Positions 48,318 to 57,548 of a DNA stretch of 64,000 nucleotides are shown in pieces (within the stretch, counting starts at the first letter, position 1; each line of letters opens with the position of its first letter). The translations under genes and the position numbers were made by a program. The stretch is from positions 186,001 through 250,000 of the forward strand of contig JBGUBD010000005.1 in assembly GCA_041821185.1 (NCBI GenBank), read 5' to 3'. The DNA is from Phycisphaerales bacterium AB-hyl4 (GTDB lineage Bacteria > Planctomycetota > Phycisphaerae > Phycisphaerales > Phycisphaeraceae). The notes under the pieces are model-generated. The model was not told the origin of the DNA. It saw only the letters and a list, made by a program, of their open reading frames with translations, and did not search any database.

Positions 48318-48407
48318 GTAGCACGACGCCGCCCCCCGTGCTACACTTTGGGGCGTGCTACGGGGACGAATCGAAGTTTTTTTCACCGCGTAGCACCGGC
48401 GTAGCAC
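48318..48407 (+). promoter_or_regulatory. Right arm-type integrase sites (GTAGCAC cluster)
   Basis: GTAGCAC at 48318, 48390 and 48401, and GTGCTAC at 48338 and 48355. The block CGTAGCACCGGCGTAGCACG repeats the left-end block in the same orientation. Lies inside attR. Confidence 0.55.
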
Positions 48408-48473
48408 GAAGCGAAAACGGGCCGAAAGCTGGACGCCCCGAAACGCTCGTAACTACCTGAAAATACTAAGGTT

Positions 48474-48556
48474 GGCCGCGTGCCCGAGTGGACCAAGGGG
48501 ACGGATTGCAAATCCGTTTGCGTAAGCAGTCGTGGGTTCGAATCCCACCGCGGCCT
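48474..48556 (+). tRNA. tRNA-Cys (GCA) with long variable arm; first 40 bp = attR
   Basis: Acceptor GGCCGCG/CGCGGCC, anticodon stem ACGGA/TCCGT around TTGCAAA (anticodon GCA), then a 14-nt variable region TTGCGTAAGCAGTC that forms a TGC/GCA helix, and T arm GTGGG-TTCGAAT-CCCAC. No CCA. Bases 48474-48513 are the repeat copy, so the 5' half derives from the element side. T5 follows and could terminate transcription. A variable arm of this length is a class II feature, unusual for tRNA-Cys. Confidence 0.85.
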
Positions 48557-48830
48557 TTTTCAATGTCAGACGATGACACGGCTTGGCGAGCCGTGCCAAA
48601 GCCCAGTGATTTTCGGGGTTTACGAGCCTCGCCCCTCTCCCCTTCCACCGCTTTCCCGATACTGCCGACGATGTCAGGCGATGACGCGCTTTGGCGTGTT
48701 ATTGGCTTTGGCGCGCTGCGCCTTTTCGCGCCCGCTCCTCAGCGTCAGCGGCATGTGGTGTCGGTGCCGGTTCCCCACCCTGTCGGGCATGTCGATGTTC
48801 GCTTTAACGGACACCGCGCAAGGTATTGAC
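48557..48830. other. Intergenic region after tRNA-Cys
   Basis: No gene recognised; two overlapping short frames are without support. A CACGGCT-TGGCG-AGCCGTG hairpin lies at 48577-48595, a REP type frequent in planctomycetes. Confidence 0.4.
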
Positions 48831-48872
48831 GAATCCATCAATTTGATGTATATACATCAAATTGATGGATTC
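48831..48872. promoter_or_regulatory. 42-bp perfect palindrome, probable operator
   Basis: Left half reads GAATCCATCAATTTGATGTA followed by T; the right half is its exact reverse complement, centre TATATA. It is strongly AT-rich in GC-rich DNA and lies 70 bp upstream of the first gene of the glycoside-hydrolase operon. Such a dyad is typical of LacI or GntR sugar-responsive repressors, which would keep the operon off without substrate. Confidence 0.7.
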
Positions 48873-48941
48873 GGATTCACTTTGTCTGATTGACAGTGTC
48901 GTTTCTTTCTCTTCTGCTCCCATTCTGTGGAGCCTGCACGG

Positions 48942-51900
48942 ATGATTGCCATGCATGACACTCGCACCAGCATCCCGATGTTCGCCGCGTTTTTGCTGCT
49001 TCTGTTTGCTGTGGGCGCATCGGCGTCGGCCGAGGCGTTGTTCGACAGCAGGTTTACGGACGAGGACGAGACGGCGGCGTGGCTCGGCGAGGCTGAGTCG
49101 TGGAATGTTGTCCGTCGACAGGGCGTGCCGGCGCTTGAAAGCGGAGGGCCCGGGGCCGCCATCGGCCGTGCGTTGTCGGCGCGGGAAGGTGAGCCGACGC
49201 ACATCGTTGTGGAATATGGCTGGCGGGCCGGCCGGGGGCGCGGTCTGCTGGAAGCCCGTTTGACTAATGCGGATAGCGACGACGAAGTCGTCATCGTGTT
49301 GAGGCAGGCGGACGGTGAGAAGTACGAGGTCTACTGGCATGCGGGCGATGAAGATGAAGGCGAGTCGCTCGGCAGTCTGGCGGACGACACGCTGGACGCG
49401 GGCGTGCAAAGCGGGGGCGTTGCGTTGACGCCGGCGGTGGTTCACTTCGAGTTGGATGGCGATCAACTCAGGATTGCCCGCTTCGGTGGCGACACGACCG
49501 AGGTGCAGTTGCCGCGAGCGTTTCAGCCCGCACACCTGACGCTGCGCGATGCGTCGCCCGGCAAGGAACAGGCCCGGCTCGCCCGTGTGCGAGCTTTTAT
49601 CGGGGCGGTCGATCCGACGTCGGACGTGGTTGAGTTCCGCATGCCGTTCGGCGCATCGTTTGTCGAAGATCGCGAAGCGCCAATCGTTCGGCTTCGCGGT
49701 ACATGGTTCAGCGGTGAGGCGCGCACCGCCAACGTGCAGCTCACCGCGGAAGACTACGTGGAGCCTGACCCCTCGGCTGCCCGTCAGTTCAGTTACGAGG
49801 TGCAGATGCGGCCGGGCGAGCAGGTTGAGTTGGCGATCGAGGATTTTCTTGGCCTCACGCCGGGCTTGTATCGTCTGCACGGTGAGATCGCGATCGAAGA
49901 TCGCACACTGCCGATCGACGCGCGGTTTGCCGTGTTGTCCAAAGACCTGGCCGACCGCCCGCAGGAGGAGATTCCGCAGTGGGTCGGCGTTGTGCCGTTT
50001 ATCAACGTGCTCGAACGGACGGTCTATCCTGAGTCGTTCGAGTACATGGAAAAGTTGGGCGTACGGCATGTGCGCTGGCTGCCGGGGTGGGGTCGGCTTG
50101 AACCGGAGAAGGGCCAGTACGAATGGGGCGAGAGCGATCAGTTCATGGACCTGGTCGCAGAACACCAGATGGAAGCGATGTTCTGCCTCAGCTACTACGG
50201 CGGGGACTGGACACACGACGTAACCGATGGACAGCTTGCTCACACCCACGAGGGCAGGACGATGTGGGTCGAACGCTTCGCAGTGCCTACCATCGAACGC
50301 TACGGCGATCGTGTGAAACTATGGCAGATCTGGAACGAGCCCGATGCGTTCTGGAATGAAGACCCGGACAAGGCCTACGGCTTTGCGTCTGCGTTCGGCA
50401 CGCCGGCCAACTACTACGACCTGGTCAAGCGCACACATGAAGCAGCGCATCAACTCGGTCACGATGACATTCGCATCCTCGCGTCACTATCCAGCGGTAA
50501 TTACCAATCGAACATCCGATTGCTGTTCGAGTTCGGCCTGGGCGAACACTTCGACGGCCTGATCCTGCATACGTACGGCCATCATGTCCGACACTTCCGT
50601 GTCGCGGGACGCCTGCTGGCCGAACTGGGCCACGACACCCCTGCCCTCGGCTCGGGCGAAATCGGCCTGCCTCGCGGCAACGACTGGGACGGCGCCATGC
50701 GACAGGCCCGCGTGGTCACGCAGGTCATGAGCTCAAGCATCACCATCCCCAATCTCCAGAACGTGCACTGGTTCGTCCTTCACGACACGGTCGCCGGCGG
50801 CAACTTCGGCCTCATCAACCAGGATCTTCAGCCTCATCCCTCGGCGCTGGCGTACTACACCATTGCCCGGCTGATGTCCGGCGCGGTGGATGGCGAGATC
50901 GAAGAGCGCGGCGCGTTGACGCTTTACCGTGTCGAACGAAGTGGTCGATCGCCTTTGCTGACGGTGACCAATCAGGCGGCCCCGACGTTGGTGACGTTTG
51001 AAGTCAACGATGGCCAGCAGCCCGTGGTGTGGGATCTGATGGGGCGAAGCAGTGAGCCGGAGGTGACCGAGGGGCGGTTTACGGTTGACCTGACCCATGG
51101 TCTGATGATCGAAGGCGATGTGACGGCGGCGTCGTCCGTTGAGCCGGCGACGACCGTGGAATTTGATGATAAGGGTCGGCCAACGGTGAACGTGGCGGTC
51201 GGTCGGCCGGCGGATGGCGCGGAGGCGGTGGTGGGGCTTCGCGTGCCGGAGCTGGATTTTGAAGCGAGTCAATCGGTAGGCGACACGGGCGACGTGTCGT
51301 TCACCTTGCCGAGCGTGCTTGAGCCCAACCGTCAGTACGACGCGGAGATCACGGTCACGATGGCGGGCAGCGAGATGCGGCAGCCGACCAAACTTGAAGC
51401 GACGCCCGTCTATCAGGTGACGCCGGAGCAGGCCGCATCACCCACGCCGCCGGACCATTTGCCGGGCATCGAACTCAGCGGCGAAGAGGCGTTTCGGCTG
51501 ATGGCTGCTCACCGCACGTATCACGGCCCGGAGGACAGCTCGGCGATGATCTATCTCGGCTGGACGCTTGAAGAACTGGTGCTGTGGATCGAGCAGACCG
51601 ATGACATTCACGTGCCGATCCCCGCTCAGGCGCCCAACCCGTTCGGCTACGACAGCGGTCACTGGGCGTTCCAGCCTGAAGGTCGGCTCGCACCGGGCGA
51701 GTCGTTTATCGAGATCACCTTCGGGCTGCGCGACGATGGCGAACAGTGGGCACGCGTCATGGGCCAGCCCCATTACAGCCCGAAACTTCAGGCCGAGCGT
51801 TCCGGTACAACCACCCGTTACCACGTGACGATCCCCGCAGCGCAGCTTGGCATCGTGCCTGGTCACGGCGTGTCGATCGGTACAGCCGTGATCATCAATG

Positions 51901-52025
51901 ACAATGATGGCGAAGGCCGTAAGGGTTGGCTGTTCTGGGGCGAAGGGGTGCACAATCAGAAGAACCCCGCGCAGTATCGCCGTGTCATTCTCACCGAAGG
52001 TAGTCCGGAAGAGCACGGCCAATAG
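48942..52025 (+). CDS. Secreted clan GH-A-like glycoside hydrolase with CBM9/DOMON-like tail
   Basis: 1,027 residues from ATG 48942 (GTGGAG upstream; 48951 is an alternative). Signal peptide MFAAFLLLLFAVGASASAEA. A beta-rich N-terminal part (about 30-330), then a TIM-barrel-like region from about 340 (LGVRHVRWLPGWGRLEPEKG), with WQIWNEPDAFW (about 462-472, acid/base Glu) and GSGEIGLPRG (about 568) carrying a second Glu, the layout of GH39/GH5-type enzymes. Residues about 840-1025 resemble a CBM9/DOMON beta-sandwich. Family assignment is provisional; polysaccharide side-chain cleavage is the likely role. Confidence 0.7.
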   Translation: MIAMHDTRTSIPMFAAFLLLLFAVGASASAEALFDSRFTDEDETAAWLGEAESWNVVRRQGVPALESGGPGAAIGRALSAREGEPTHIVVEYGWRAGRGRGLLEARLTNADSDDEVVIVLRQADGEKYEVYWHAGDEDEGESLGSLADDTLDAGVQSGGVALTPAVVHFELDGDQLRIARFGGDTTEVQLPRAFQPAHLTLRDASPGKEQARLARVRAFIGAVDPTSDVVEFRMPFGASFVEDREAPIVRLRGTWFSGEARTANVQLTAEDYVEPDPSAARQFSYEVQMRPGEQVELAIEDFLGLTPGLYRLHGEIAIEDRTLPIDARFAVLSKDLADRPQEEIPQWVGVVPFINVLERTVYPESFEYMEKLGVRHVRWLPGWGRLEPEKGQYEWGESDQFMDLVAEHQMEAMFCLSYYGGDWTHDVTDGQLAHTHEGRTMWVERFAVPTIERYGDRVKLWQIWNEPDAFWNEDPDKAYGFASAFGTPANYYDLVKRTHEAAHQLGHDDIRILASLSSGNYQSNIRLLFEFGLGEHFDGLILHTYGHHVRHFRVAGRLLAELGHDTPALGSGEIGLPRGNDWDGAMRQARVVTQVMSSSITIPNLQNVHWFVLHDTVAGGNFGLINQDLQPHPSALAYYTIARLMSGAVDGEIEERGALTLYRVERSGRSPLLTVTNQAAPTLVTFEVNDGQQPVVWDLMGRSSEPEVTEGRFTVDLTHGLMIEGDVTAASSVEPATTVEFDDKGRPTVNVAVGRPADGAEAVVGLRVPELDFEASQSVGDTGDVSFTLPSVLEPNRQYDAEITVTMAGSEMRQPTKLEATPVYQVTPEQAASPTPPDHLPGIELSGEEAFRLMAAHRTYHGPEDSSAMIYLGWTLEELVLWIEQTDDIHVPIPAQAPNPFGYDSGHWAFQPEGRLAPGESFIEITFGLRDDGEQWARVMGQPHYSPKLQAERSGTTTRYHVTIPAAQLGIVPGHGVSIGTAVIINDNDGEGRKGWLFWGEGVHNQKNPAQYRRVILTEGSPEEHGQ

Positions 52026-52224
52026 TCGTTACGAGTGCAAGCACCATGTGTCGCATCGCATCGCGGCGATGGAAGCACGTGTTGTGAGGTGTCATGTCAT
52101 GCATCGCTCTGCGCACAGTATCGTTCGCGATGGTGTAAGGCAGACGACCCGATTGAAATGAACGGCAACTGTGGTCGCGGGCCGACCTGAAGCCGACGAA
52201 GAAGCAACGAGTACGAGTAAACAG

Positions 52225-55032
52225 ATGAGCCAGATCGACGCCCCACCGAAGCAGCAGAACGGTTCCACCACCAGCGTTCATTACCTCTCCGGAACGCACT
52301 GGGATCGTGAGTGGTATCGGCCGTTGCAGGAGTTTCGCCTGTTGCTGGTGCAACTGGTGGACGAGTTGCTGGACCTGATGGAAAGCAATCCGGCGTTTAA
52401 ATACTTTCATCTCGACGGGCAGACCTGCGTGTTGCAGGATTACATCGAGATTCGACCCGAGAACCGCGATCGGCTGGCGGCGTTGATTCGCGAAGGCCGT
52501 ATCCTCGTCGGCCCGTGGTTTACGATGCCGGACCTGTTCTGCGTAGGCGAGGAAGCACTGGTGCGCAATCTGTTGCTTGGACGACGCGTCGCGCGCGAGT
52601 GGGGCGTGGAGCCGATGCCGGTGGGGTTTACCTGCGACATGTTCGGGCATCCATCGCAGATGCCGCAGCTATTTGCCGGCTTTGATATGCGGCACTGCGT
52701 GGTTGGCCGTGGCACGAACGAGCACACGACGCCGATGTTTTTCCAGTGGGAATCGCCGGACGGCTCGCAGGTGTTCAGCTTCAAATTGCAGGACGCGATG
52801 GGCTATGGCGCTTTCGCCGTGCCGCGGGCGGTGCTGGAGAAGCCGACGGCCGTACTGGATGAGTTGCCCGAGTTCACCCGGGCGATGGAGCAGGCGGGCG
52901 ACGACGATAAAAAGCGAACGGCGGTGAGGGAAAAGTGGTTTCGCGAGCGGCTGGCGCATTACGTCAACCACGAACTTGAGCGCAGCAATGGCAAGACGAT
53001 TGCGCTGATGGACTGGATGGATCACATCATGCCCGCGAGTGATGTCAAACGCTATCTGCGGTTGATTCATGAAACGCGAGATGACGTCCAGGCTGAACAT
53101 TCCACGCTGCCCACGTTCCTCGCGGACGCGGAGCGGACGGCTCACGACGTGCCCGTGCGATCGGGCGAGTTGCGTGAGCCCAGCCGTGATGCGAACGGCG
53201 GCTATCTCTGGCTGATCCCCAACTGCGTGTCGTCGCGCGTGCGGTTGAAGCAGGCCAACGACGCGTGTCAGAATCTGCTGGAGAAGTGGGTCGAGCCGAT
53301 GCTGGCGATAGTGAAGCTGCGGGGCACGGAATTCGCGCCGCGACTGTTGCGTACTGCCTGGGAGCATGTGCTGCTCAACCATGCCCATGACAGCATCTGC
53401 GGCTGTTCGATCGACCAGGTGCATCGGGATATGATGTATCGCTACGATCAGGCACGCATCCTCGCGGAACAGTTACGCGCCCAGGCGGTGGGCGTGCTGA
53501 CGCAAGGTTGCCGTGAGCTGGGGCGGACGCCCGACGAGTTCACGTTAACGCTGGTCAATCCGCTGCCCCAGGCGCGTCGCGAAGTGGTGGTGTTTGATGT
53601 GGACTTTCCGCTGGATTATCCGGAGCAATTTACGGAAGGGTTCCGGTCGCAGCCGATCAAGTCGTTCACGCTGGAGGATGCCAGCGGGACGGCCGTGCCT
53701 TATCAGCGGCTGTCGATGATTCCGCAACTTGGCGAACGTTCGCGTCATGCTCTGCCATGTTTCCAAAGTGAGGGCAAGCTGACGCGTTACACCGTGGCGG
53801 CGGAGGTGGACCTGCCGGCCATGGGCTTTACCAATCTGCGTGTCGTGCCATCAAAGCGGCCGGTGCGTCGCATGGGCTCGCTACGCACGGCGCCGAGCCG
53901 CGCGGAGAACGAGCATCTCATCGTCGAGATCGCGCCGAACGGCACGCTCACGCTTATCGACAAGCAGACCGACCAGACGTATACCGACCTTTTGGGTTTT
54001 GATGATCGCAGTGAGATCGGCGATGGCTGGTTTCATGGGCATGCCCTCAATGATGAGCAAGCCCTGTCGCATGCCTGCTCGGCCCAAGTCAGTGTGGTGC
54101 ATGAAGGGCCGGATGTGGTGAGCTTTCAAGTCGCGTTGACAATGCAGCTGCCTGCCCGTTACGACTGGCATGAACAGCGGCCGGTGGACGAACGGGTCTC
54201 GCTTGGCCTGAGCCATGTCATCACGCTGCGCCGCGGCGCGAAGCTGGTGGAAGTGGCGACGACCATTGACAACACGGCTGAAGATCATCGCCTGCAACTG
54301 CTGCTGCCAACGGACGCGCGTGAGGCCACGACGTATGTCGCGCATCATCCTTACGACGTGGTGGAGCGATCGATTGCGCTTGATAGTGAGACAGTCGATT
54401 GGCGTGAAGCGGAGATTGCGGAGAAGCCGTTTCTCGGATTGCAGGCGGTGGGCGCCGGTCAACGCGGGTTGGCATTGCTCAGCGCCGCGGGGTTGCACGA
54501 AGGCGGCGTGCGTGACGATGCACGGCGGACCATGCAGGTGACGCTGCTGCGTTCGTTCCGGCGGACTGTCGGCACGGAAGGCGAGCAGGATGGGTTGGAA
54601 TCGGGGCGAACGGAGCATCGTTACGCGTTGATGCCGTTCGCCGGTCAACTGCCTGCCGTGGACGCCTTGCAGGCACTCGCCTCATTGCAGGCGGGCATCT
54701 TCACGCGGCAAAGCGGCAAACGAGCGTCAGGCTTTCCGCCTCTGGCAGGCGAGGCCGACCCGCGTCAGTCGTTCATGACCCATTCGGGCGAACTCGTCGT
54801 GTCGGCGATCAAGTCGGCCGAGCAGGGTGACGAACTGGTGGTTCGGTTGTGGAACCCCGGCGCTGAATCGGCCGAGGGCACATTGACCTTTGCCGACGAG
54901 GTGAAGGCCGCGCGGCGACTCAAGCTGCACGAAGAGGTTGATGACGACGCGCCATCACCTCAGATACGGGAGCGTTCTGTGCGCGTGAGCGTTGCACCAC
55001 ACAAGATCGCCACGGTCGGCGTCAGTCTGTAA
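52225..55032 (+). CDS. GH38-type alpha-mannosidase
   Basis: 935 residues from ATG 52225 (a GTG at 52171 would extend it). GH38 signatures: HWDREWYRPLQEFR (about 24-37, zinc ligand His and Asp), HLDGQ, and FTCDMFGHPSQMPQ (about 136-149) with the nucleophile Asp. Central helical domain with LLNHAHDSICGCSID (zinc His and Asp), and a C-terminal beta-rich domain. No signal peptide, so it probably hydrolyses mannosides in the cytoplasm or after import. It is 200 bp after the GH-A gene in one operon. Confidence 0.9.
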   Translation: MSQIDAPPKQQNGSTTSVHYLSGTHWDREWYRPLQEFRLLLVQLVDELLDLMESNPAFKYFHLDGQTCVLQDYIEIRPENRDRLAALIREGRILVGPWFTMPDLFCVGEEALVRNLLLGRRVAREWGVEPMPVGFTCDMFGHPSQMPQLFAGFDMRHCVVGRGTNEHTTPMFFQWESPDGSQVFSFKLQDAMGYGAFAVPRAVLEKPTAVLDELPEFTRAMEQAGDDDKKRTAVREKWFRERLAHYVNHELERSNGKTIALMDWMDHIMPASDVKRYLRLIHETRDDVQAEHSTLPTFLADAERTAHDVPVRSGELREPSRDANGGYLWLIPNCVSSRVRLKQANDACQNLLEKWVEPMLAIVKLRGTEFAPRLLRTAWEHVLLNHAHDSICGCSIDQVHRDMMYRYDQARILAEQLRAQAVGVLTQGCRELGRTPDEFTLTLVNPLPQARREVVVFDVDFPLDYPEQFTEGFRSQPIKSFTLEDASGTAVPYQRLSMIPQLGERSRHALPCFQSEGKLTRYTVAAEVDLPAMGFTNLRVVPSKRPVRRMGSLRTAPSRAENEHLIVEIAPNGTLTLIDKQTDQTYTDLLGFDDRSEIGDGWFHGHALNDEQALSHACSAQVSVVHEGPDVVSFQVALTMQLPARYDWHEQRPVDERVSLGLSHVITLRRGAKLVEVATTIDNTAEDHRLQLLLPTDAREATTYVAHHPYDVVERSIALDSETVDWREAEIAEKPFLGLQAVGAGQRGLALLSAAGLHEGGVRDDARRTMQVTLLRSFRRTVGTEGEQDGLESGRTEHRYALMPFAGQLPAVDALQALASLQAGIFTRQSGKRASGFPPLAGEADPRQSFMTHSGELVVSAIKSAEQGDELVVRLWNPGAESAEGTLTFADEVKAARRLKLHEEVDDDAPSPQIRERSVRVSVAPHKIATVGVSL

Positions 55033-55092
55033 CGATCGCGATGACGTTTCCAACCGCGTCAGCGCCTGGGGTGAAGCGACGGAGCGACGACG

Positions 55093-57483
55093 ATGGCACG
55101 AAGCATCATCCTGGGCCTGTTGTTGGGCCTGCTCGTCGCGGCGAGTGTTTACTACAACGATTACGTGATTCAGCAGACGCCGCTGCTCGGCAGTTTCCTG
55201 CCGATGGGCATCTTCGGCGTGATAGTGGCCATTCTTTTGTTGTGGAATCCGCTGGTGTCTCGCCTCTCGGCGTTGCAGGTCGGGCCGCTGGCCGTGCCGG
55301 TCATCCTGGCGCTGTCACTTGCGGCGAGCGGGTGGGCGGGGGCGAGTTTCTTTCGCTTCTTCCCAACGGTGGTCGGCACGCCGGGCTATTGGTATCAGGT
55401 GAATCCGGGTTGGCAGAGCAACCAACTGCTTGCCTATGTACCGGGCGGCTCGCCGGAAATCGCACCGGGACATCTGCCCGAGCCTGGCGCACTGGCGCGA
55501 CGCATCGTGGCCGATCGAGAAGCGCCGACGCTGGCAGGCGCGGTCTGGCGTCACAGCAGCACGGCCGGCCGACAGGTCATCGATCGCGCGGCTGAGCAGT
55601 CGACGGTTGATCCGGGCCTTGCGTATGACTTGGCGCGGACGATGAACGACGCGCTGCGGCAGCCGAGCTTTGCGACACGTGAAACGAACGCGATTGATGC
55701 GGACGCGTTCGATGCACAGCAGCGGCTGCGCTTGACTCGACACGCATTGGTGGCCGAGCTGCCCGACCTCGTCCTGCCTGCACCGCGCGGCCAGGGGCTG
55801 CTGCTAAGCGGCGGGCAACCAGGTGAAGCGGTCGAGCAATTCATTGTCGGGCACGGCGGCGAGCTGGGGGCGACGTGGCGGGCGATGCCGTGGGCGAACT
55901 GGCAACCGGTGCTGCAATTCTGGGGAGGATTGGTCGTTCTGCTGGGCTTGTGCACGCTTTGCCTGGCGTTGATTGTGCACCCACAATGGTCGCGGCAAGA
56001 GTTGCTGCCCTATCCCATTGCGCAATTCATGGATCACCTGATCACCCGAGCGCCGGGCGAGGTCGTGCCGACTGTCATGCGCGTCCGCGGATTCTGGTTT
56101 GCCATGGTGGCAGTGATGGGAGTTCATCTGATGCACGGTCTGCATGCCTGGTATGAAACAGGCCTGCATATTCCGCTGCAGTTCGAGTTCGATCCGCTGC
56201 GCGAGTTGTTTGACAATGCCAGTCGAACGTCTTTTTCCGGCGCGGTCTTTTCGCCAACGCTCTACCTGAGCATGGCCGCTTTTGCGTTCTTTCTGCCAGC
56301 GAAGGTTTCGTTCAGTATCGGCATCGCGCCGCTGGTCTGGATGATGTTCGGCGCGGCGATGCTGGCCAAAGGGGTCACGCTCGGGTTTAATCGCTTTGAG
56401 CCTGAGCCGGGCACGCTGCTGCGTCTGGGCGCTTACCTGGGCATGGCGATCATGATCGGCTACACCGGCCGCCGGTACTATGCGGCGGTGGTTCGGGCCG
56501 GCTGCGGCTTGCCGACGGCGGGGGCGGATCGTGTGCCAGGCACGTCGGTCTGGGCGGCGCGGGGGCTGGCGGTGCTGTTACCGTTGAGTGTGTGGTGGTT
56601 GACCACGGCTGGGATGGACTGGCTGCTCGCATTGCTGCTCGTGGTTGTGTGTCTGCTGGTCTGGCTTGTCGTATCGCGCGTGGTCTGTGAGACGGGCGTG
56701 TTGATGGTCACCGGCCCGTTGCTGCCGGTGGCGGTATTGACGGGACTGCTGGGGCATGAAGCGATCGGCCCCACGCAGTTGATCCTTATCATGGTCGTGG
56801 GCTTGCTGCTTGTCGGCGATCCACGCGACGCCGCGATGCCGCTACTTATGCACGGCCTGCACCTGCTGGACCGGCGCCGCAGCATGCCGCTGTCACTGGC
56901 GAGATTGAGCCCCTGGCTGATTGTGGCCATCGTGGCGGGAATCGGCGTGGCCGGGGCCGCGACGCTCGTCATGCAACATGCTCACGGGCTCAGCGCTCTG
57001 CCACATGAACACGTCCGGGCCGTTGCGCCGCAGGCATCATTTCGCGCACTTGAACGGGCTGTCGCGGACATGCGCGTCAACGACACGCTCGCCGAGTCGC
57101 TTCAATTGCACGGCTGGTCGCGCATCATGTCAATGTCCCCCGCCCCGGGTTTCCTGCTGTGGATCACACTTGGCGCTGGATTGGTTGGTGCAACCGCATT
57201 GGCACGGCTGCGCCTGCCATGGTGGCCGCTGCATCCGGCGATATTCATCATCATCGGCACACAAGCCAGCGCGCTCGTCGGCTTCTCGTTCCTCATCGGC
57301 TGGCTTGCCAAGGTCGCTGTGGTCGGCACGGGTGGCGCAAGCGGCTATGAAGCTGCCCGGCCCGTCGCGGTTGGCGTCATCAGCGGCGAGTTGCTCGCAG
57401 GGCTCGCCTGGATCATCGCCGGTACGGGCTACTATGCATGGTCCGGTCAGACGCCGCCGAGTTACAACATTTTCGGCACATGA
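55093..57483 (+). CDS. DUF6785-type oligopeptide-transporter-like membrane protein
   Basis: 796 residues, about 14 membrane helices. It resembles the DUF6785/DUF6784 family of planctomycetes and verrucomicrobia, related to OPT transporters: WSRQELLPYPIAQFM, a long periplasmic insert at about 95-250, RRYYAAVVRA and SRVVCETGVLMVTGPL, WWPLHPAIFIII. Family members are found in carbohydrate-degradation loci and may carry oligosaccharide or peptide products. Starts 60 bp after the GH38 gene. Confidence 0.75.
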   Translation: MARSIILGLLLGLLVAASVYYNDYVIQQTPLLGSFLPMGIFGVIVAILLLWNPLVSRLSALQVGPLAVPVILALSLAASGWAGASFFRFFPTVVGTPGYWYQVNPGWQSNQLLAYVPGGSPEIAPGHLPEPGALARRIVADREAPTLAGAVWRHSSTAGRQVIDRAAEQSTVDPGLAYDLARTMNDALRQPSFATRETNAIDADAFDAQQRLRLTRHALVAELPDLVLPAPRGQGLLLSGGQPGEAVEQFIVGHGGELGATWRAMPWANWQPVLQFWGGLVVLLGLCTLCLALIVHPQWSRQELLPYPIAQFMDHLITRAPGEVVPTVMRVRGFWFAMVAVMGVHLMHGLHAWYETGLHIPLQFEFDPLRELFDNASRTSFSGAVFSPTLYLSMAAFAFFLPAKVSFSIGIAPLVWMMFGAAMLAKGVTLGFNRFEPEPGTLLRLGAYLGMAIMIGYTGRRYYAAVVRAGCGLPTAGADRVPGTSVWAARGLAVLLPLSVWWLTTAGMDWLLALLLVVVCLLVWLVVSRVVCETGVLMVTGPLLPVAVLTGLLGHEAIGPTQLILIMVVGLLLVGDPRDAAMPLLMHGLHLLDRRRSMPLSLARLSPWLIVAIVAGIGVAGAATLVMQHAHGLSALPHEHVRAVAPQASFRALERAVADMRVNDTLAESLQLHGWSRIMSMSPAPGFLLWITLGAGLVGATALARLRLPWWPLHPAIFIIIGTQASALVGFSFLIGWLAKVAVVGTGGASGYEAARPVAVGVISGELLAGLAWIIAGTGYYAWSGQTPPSYNIFGT

Positions 57484-57548
57484 GACATAAGCCAAGTATC
57501 TTGCACGAGGGTTTGGCGCACCTCCAATAGTGTCCTCACTCGATTTCG

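Larger units (their letters stand above)
35547..48513 (+). mobile_element. 12.97-kb integrative element in tRNA-Cys (satellite-like)
   Basis: An exact 40-bp repeat, the 5' half of tRNA-Cys, lies at 35547-35586 and 48474-48513. Between them, all genes read in the plus direction: P4-type integrase, AlpA-like protein, primase-polymerase, primase/helicase, Ogr/Delta-like zinc protein, many small proteins, a structural-looking pair and a NYN nuclease. GTAGCAC sites occur near both ends. No terminase, portal, capsid or conjugation genes are recognised. The element is intact in layout and probably mobilised by a helper. Confidence 0.8.
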
